From JBBQRS01 sp038214535 (GTDB taxonomy: Bacteria > Chloroflexota > Anaerolineae > CG2-30-64-16), in the NCBI GenBank assembly GCA_038214535.1, contig JBBQRS010000101.1:1-17542 (forward strand): a stretch of 17,542 nt of DNA. Reading direction: 5' to 3'. Below, piece by piece: positions 15,448 through 17,542 of this stretch. Positions within the stretch are counted from its first letter, which is position 1, and every line of letters begins with the position of its first letter. The notes under the pieces were generated by a model, which was not told the origin of the DNA, ran no database searches, and saw only the letters and a program-made list of their open reading frames with translations. The position numbers were made by a program, and so were the translations under genes.

Positions 15448-15483
15448 GGCGCACTCACGCGGCGGATACCGCGCTCCGTGCGC

Positions 15484-15492
15484 AGTATATCA
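15484..15492 (-). promoter_or_regulatory. Extended -10 promoter of the PLD gene
   Basis: TGATATACT on the minus strand (hexamer 15489-15484) is an extended -10 element; the 10-mer GTGATATACT is identical to the one before the metallophosphoesterase. No convincing -35 is seen at the proper distance. The predicted start near 15477 gives a leader of about 30 nt, whose first bases can pair with the GTG start region. Confidence 0.5.
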
Positions 15493-15512
15493 CAATTCGA
15501 GGCTTGCGAAAT

Positions 15513-15698
15513 CTATTGGCCGGGCAGGCGGTTGGGGTCGCCGCAATGCCGGCGCTCCACTTCCAACACCTTGCGTCGCAACTGCTGCAAGAACTCCAGC
15601 GCAGCCGCCGCATCCTCATCCTGCACGATCATCTTCAACTCGACCACTTCCGCGGCCGACAACACGATTGCGGTGGGGTTCAGGCTCACGTCGCTCAT
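15513..15698 (-). CDS. Small protein of unknown function (61 aa), divergent from csoR-like gene
   Basis: I do not recognise this protein. Its 61 residues are mostly helical in character (LSAAEVVELKMIVQDEDAAAALEFLQQLRRKVLEVERRH), acidic in the middle, with a single Cys (52) near the C-terminus and no signal peptide or membrane segment. It is convincing as a gene: third codon positions are mostly G or C as in its neighbours, GAGG lies 6 nt before the ATG, and a TTGACA-17-TATACT promoter lies upstream with a 47-nt leader. That promoter overlaps the palindromic operator shared with the CsoR-like repressor gene, so the two are probably regulated together. A small helical protein under such control could be a chaperone-like or partner protein, but this is speculation. 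Confidence 0.7.
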   Translation of the reverse strand: MSDVSLNPTAIVLSAAEVVELKMIVQDEDAAAALEFLQQLRRKVLEVERRHCGDPNRLPGQ

Positions 15699-15715
15699 CT
15701 CTGCCTCGCTCTGAT

Positions 15716-15744
15716 TTGACGAAATTTCACAAGATGGATATACT
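15716..15744 (+). promoter_or_regulatory. Promoter of the csoR-like/thioredoxin operon
   Basis: TTGACG (15716-15721) and TATACT (15739-15744) are separated by exactly 17 nt; each hexamer matches the consensus at five of six positions. The predicted start is 15751, giving a 46-nt leader to the regulator ATG. The -10 and start lie inside the palindrome at 15739-15762, so a bound repressor would block it. Confidence 0.75.
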
Positions 15745-15762
15745 ATACCCCAGTATAGTGTA
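15739..15762. promoter_or_regulatory. Palindromic operator, probable CsoR-family binding site
   Basis: ACTATAC (15742-15748) and GTATAGT (15753-15759) are a perfect 7-bp inverted repeat around CCCA; extended to 10 bp per arm there is one mismatch. The site covers the -10 elements of both divergent promoters. CsoR-family operators are commonly GC-tract centred dyads with flanking TA-rich ends (TATACCCC-like), which the left half resembles. Position next to the regulator gene supports autoregulation. Confidence 0.75.
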
Positions 15763-15780
15763 CTGGCGCTGGTGTGTCAA
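15752..15780 (-). promoter_or_regulatory. Promoter of the 61-aa protein gene
   Basis: On the minus strand a perfect TTGACA (15780-15775) is followed after 17 nt by TATACT (15757-15752). The predicted start is 15745, only 6 nt from the rightward start, so RNA polymerase cannot occupy both promoters at once. The -10 lies inside the shared palindrome. Confidence 0.75.
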
Positions 15781-15796
15781 GGTGTGGGGTGAAGGC

Positions 15797-16066
15797 ATGG
15801 AGCAGAGATCAACCGAACTGAATGAGGAGTTGGCGACCCGGATGCGCCGGATCGAGGGGCAAGTGCGCGGCGTGCAACGCATGATCGAAGAAGGGCGCGA
15901 CTGCCCGGAGATCTTGCAACAGATGACCGCCGTTCGCTCCGCGATGCACCAGGCCAGCCTGCTGCTCGCCAGGGCGTACATGGCCCAATACCTGCACGAA
16001 CCCGCGCCCGATGACCCCGAAGCGGCGCTGGATAAGGTGATGACGACGTTGAGCAAGCTGGGTTGA
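15797..16066 (+). CDS. CsoR/RcnR/FrmR-family transcriptional repressor with atypical sensor site
   Basis: This 89-residue all-helical protein belongs to the DUF156 (CsoR/RcnR/FrmR/CstR) repressor family: RMRRIEGQVRGVQRMIEEGRDC at 15-36 is the diagnostic DNA-binding and sensor helix, and Cys36 is the family-wide sensor cysteine. In copper-sensing CsoR the other two ligands are His61 and Cys65; by position these are Tyr61 and Tyr65 here, and there is no second cysteine. The canonical copper site is therefore absent. Family members without it respond to formaldehyde (FrmR), nickel/cobalt (RcnR, His-rich) or sulfur species (CstR, two Cys). GGTGAAGG precedes the ATG. The palindrome in the promoter is its likely operator. 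It is followed after 31 nt by thioredoxin, which points to thiol chemistry. Family certain, inducer unknown. Confidence 0.87.
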   Translation: MEQRSTELNEELATRMRRIEGQVRGVQRMIEEGRDCPEILQQMTAVRSAMHQASLLLARAYMAQYLHEPAPDDPEAALDKVMTTLSKLG

Positions 16067-16097
16067 ACCCGGCAAACCATTCAAGAGGAGAGACGAG

Positions 16098-16496
16098 ATG
16101 AGCCTGTTCAATCGCAACAAAGACAAAGAAACAGAGAAAGAAACGCCTGCGGCAGCAGAAGCCGTCAACCAGGTCGAGCCGCTCCACGTGACCGGCGACG
16201 AGTTCCAGACGCTGGTTCTGAGCTCCGAAATTCCCGCCGTAGTGGACTTCTGGGCCGAATGGTGTGGCCCGTGCCATATGATCGCCCCCGCGGTGGCGCA
16301 GTTGGCGACCGAATACGAAGGGCGCGCCCTGATCGCCAAGGTGAACGCCGACGAGTACCCCGAAATCCTGATGAACTACGGCATCATGGGCATCCCCACG
16401 CTGCTCTACTTCAAAGGCGGCGAGGTGGTAGATCGTATCGTGGGCGTCAACTCCTACAATAATATCAAGAACAAACTCGAAACCGTGCTGGCCTGA
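16098..16496 (+). CDS. trx: Thioredoxin with charged N-terminal extension
   Basis: The 132-residue protein has the thioredoxin fold with active site WCGPC at 55-59 (redox cysteines 56 and 59), preceded by VVDFWAE and followed by the cis-proline loop GIMGIPTLLYF, then FKGGEVVDRIVG. It reduces protein disulfides in the cytoplasm using electrons from thioredoxin reductase, which is not in the window. Typical thioredoxins have about 105-110 residues; here about 25 extra residues at the N-terminus are rich in Lys and Glu (NRNKDKETEKETPAAAEA) and look disordered, with no signal peptide. AGGAGAG before the ATG is a strong ribosome site, which confirms the long start. It lies 31 nt after the CsoR-like gene and 37 nt before the sigma factor gene, so it is probably under the same operator. 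Confidence 0.93.
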   Translation: MSLFNRNKDKETEKETPAAAEAVNQVEPLHVTGDEFQTLVLSSEIPAVVDFWAEWCGPCHMIAPAVAQLATEYEGRALIAKVNADEYPEILMNYGIMGIPTLLYFKGGEVVDRIVGVNSYNNIKNKLETVLA

Positions 16497-16533
16497 CGCC
16501 CGCGTGTAACCCTGACGAAGAATCACTCATCCA

Positions 16534-17163
16534 ATGAATCAGACGAGCGAAACGCTCCAGGCCGACGAAAGCGCACTCGTGGCCGCCCTGCAACGGGGCG
16601 ACCCGGACGCTTATCGCGAGCTGGTCGAGCAGCACTCGGAAACGATCTATAACCTGGCGTTGCGCATGATGAACAACCCGCAGGAGGCCGAAGAGGTCTT
16701 ACAGGACACGTTCATCAGCGCATTCCGGGCGATAGACCGCTTCGAGGGTCGCAGCCGGCTGGGCACGTGGCTCTATCGCATCGCCTACAACGCGGCGCTG
16801 ATGCGGCTGCGGCGGCGCGAGCTGCCCACTACATCGCTCGACGAGCCGCTGACCGGCGACGACGGCGAGCAGATGCCGCGGCAGCTCGTAGACTGGAGCG
16901 CGATACCGGATGATTTGTTGTTGAGGAGTGAATTCGACGCCGTGCTGCGCGAGGCGGTCGCCGGGCTTTCCGAGGGTCTGCGGGCGGTGTTCGTCCTGCG
17001 TGACATCGAGGGGCTTTCGACCGCGGAGACCGCATCGGCGCTCGACCTCACCGAGACCAACGTCAAGGTGAGATTGCACCGGGGACGGATGGCGTTACGC
17101 GAGGCGCTCACGGCATATTTCGTGACCTCCGGCGGCGCGGCGATCCCCGCACCAGGGTTTTGA
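16534..17163 (+). CDS. ECF-type RNA polymerase sigma factor
   Basis: The 209-residue protein has sigma-70 region 2 at about 25-95 (YNLALRMMNNPQEAEEVLQDTFISAFRAIDRFEGRSRLGTWLYRIAYN, which melts and reads the -10) and region 4 at about 135-190 (VLREAVAGLSEGLRAVFVLRDIEGLSTAETASALDLTETNVKVRLHRGR, a helix-turn-helix for the -35). Region 3 is missing, which defines the extracytoplasmic-function group that redirects RNA polymerase to stress genes. The linker between the regions is acidic. The ribosome site before ATG 16534 is weak (GAAG), so translation may depend on coupling with the thioredoxin gene. The next gene is its probable anti-sigma factor, 9 nt downstream. The signal it answers is inferred from the zinc motif of that partner. 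Confidence 0.92.
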   Translation: MNQTSETLQADESALVAALQRGDPDAYRELVEQHSETIYNLALRMMNNPQEAEEVLQDTFISAFRAIDRFEGRSRLGTWLYRIAYNAALMRLRRRELPTTSLDEPLTGDDGEQMPRQLVDWSAIPDDLLLRSEFDAVLREAVAGLSEGLRAVFVLRDIEGLSTAETASALDLTETNVKVRLHRGRMALREALTAYFVTSGGAAIPAPGF

Positions 17164-17172
17164 GGCAAGAGA

Positions 17173-17412
17173 ATGATGGCAGGTCAATGCGGCGACAGAC
17201 TGAGAGCGCTGTCTAACTACCTGGATGGGGAGTTGGACGAGCAGCTTTGCGTCGAAATCGAACAACATCTGGCGGATTGCGGCGACTGCCGCATCCTGGT
17301 GGACACATTACGCCGCACCGTCACGCTCTACCGGACGCACGGCCACGAACCATTACCGGCGCAGACCAAAGACCGTCTGTACGCGGTGTTGAACCTGCCC
17401 AAAGCCTCCTGA
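17173..17412 (+). CDS. Zinc-binding anti-sigma factor (ZAS, zf-HC2 type), soluble
   Basis: This 79-residue protein has Cys6 and then H32-x3-C36-x2-C39 (HLADCGDC), the zinc-ligand set of zf-HC2/ZAS anti-sigma domains, with the usual LSNYLDGELDEQ helix between. Such proteins bind and silence the ECF sigma encoded next to them; in thiol-responsive members (RsrA of Streptomyces is the studied case) oxidation of the zinc cysteines releases the sigma. There is no membrane segment, so the sensor acts in the cytoplasm, which fits redox rather than envelope sensing. An extra Cys26 could take part in disulfide formation. GAGG precedes the start; ATG 17173 and ATG 17176 are both possible. It is the last gene of the operon, ending at a strong terminator. 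Confidence 0.87.
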   Translation: MMAGQCGDRLRALSNYLDGELDEQLCVEIEQHLADCGDCRILVDTLRRTVTLYRTHGHEPLPAQTKDRLYAVLNLPKAS

Positions 17413-17418
17413 AACACC

Positions 17419-17456
17419 ACCGGCGCGCCATCAGTAATGAACGGCGCGCCGGTTTT
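17419..17456 (+). terminator. Intrinsic terminator after the anti-sigma gene
   Basis: A perfect 11-bp stem, ACCGGCGCGCC (17419-17429) with GGCGCGCCGGT (17443-17453), has a 13-nt loop and is followed by TTTTCTATTT. It starts 7 nt after the stop codon and closes the regulator-thioredoxin-sigma-anti-sigma operon. Confidence 0.92.
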
Positions 17457-17474
17457 CTATTTAACACACCCCTC

Positions 17475-17513
17475 CCGCGGAGTGCGCACCCCCCTTTGTA
17501 GTTGGGGGGGGTG
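17475..17513. repeat. Repeat fragment plus C/G-run hairpin at the right edge
   Basis: CCGCGGAGTGCGCA (17475-17488) is identical to part of the palindromic element at 3137-3150 in inverted orientation. It runs directly into CACCCCCC (17487-17494), which pairs with GGGGGGTG (17506-17513) around an 11-nt loop. The remaining bases to 17542 are GC-rich and show no gene. Confidence 0.55.
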
Positions 17514-17542
17514 GCGCCGTGGACCCCGGCAGCGGCGAAGAC

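Overview
The window is GC-rich, densely packed bacterial chromosome with 17 protein-coding genes (one cut by the left edge), no rRNA or tRNA and no recognisable mobile element. Several traits fit a Chloroflexota (Anaerolineae-like) bacterium: the short archaeal/eukaryotic-type prolyl-tRNA synthetase, a VanW protein with peptidoglycan-binding repeats, a lamin-tail plus phospholipase-D secreted protein, and a CsoR-type regulator next to thioredoxin. This taxonomic guess comes from gene flavour only and is moderate at best.

Layout. 1-3073 is on the + strand: the end of a histidine phosphatase, an overlapping 2H phosphoesterase (2'-5' RNA ligase-like), a small zincin metallopeptidase with a promoter that predicts a leaderless mRNA, and a GlcD-like FAD oxidase. 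A convergent junction at 3074-3187 holds a palindromic element that forms the terminator of the next gene. 3188-15698 is on the - strand. It contains vanW (own transcript), then (read right to left) a pcm - rmlD - glycosyltransferase - HerA-like ATPase cluster behind one promoter, then a metallophosphoesterase - LOG protein - proS series, then a secreted lamin-tail/PLD protein and a 61-aa small protein. 15797-17412 returns to the + strand: a CsoR-family repressor, thioredoxin, an ECF sigma factor and a zinc anti-sigma factor, closed by a strong intrinsic terminator.

The most notable signal is at 15716-15780. Two near-consensus promoters face away from each other and overlap on one palindromic operator. 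One would drive the CsoR-like regulator, thioredoxin and probably the sigma/anti-sigma pair; the other drives the 61-aa protein. The regulator keeps only one of the three classical copper ligands (Cys36), which suggests a thiol, sulfur-species or aldehyde sensor rather than a copper sensor. With thioredoxin and a ZAS-type anti-sigma downstream, the cassette looks like a layered thiol-stress module. The second candidate is a stand-alone HerA-type ATPase whose C-terminus is a coiled-coil hairpin with a hydrophobic tip.

No gene-free stretch exceeds 300 bases. The longest is 11932-12142 (211 nt, two imperfect palindromes), then 5060-5250 (191 nt, vanW promoter) and 17413-17542 (terminator plus repeat-like sequence to the edge).
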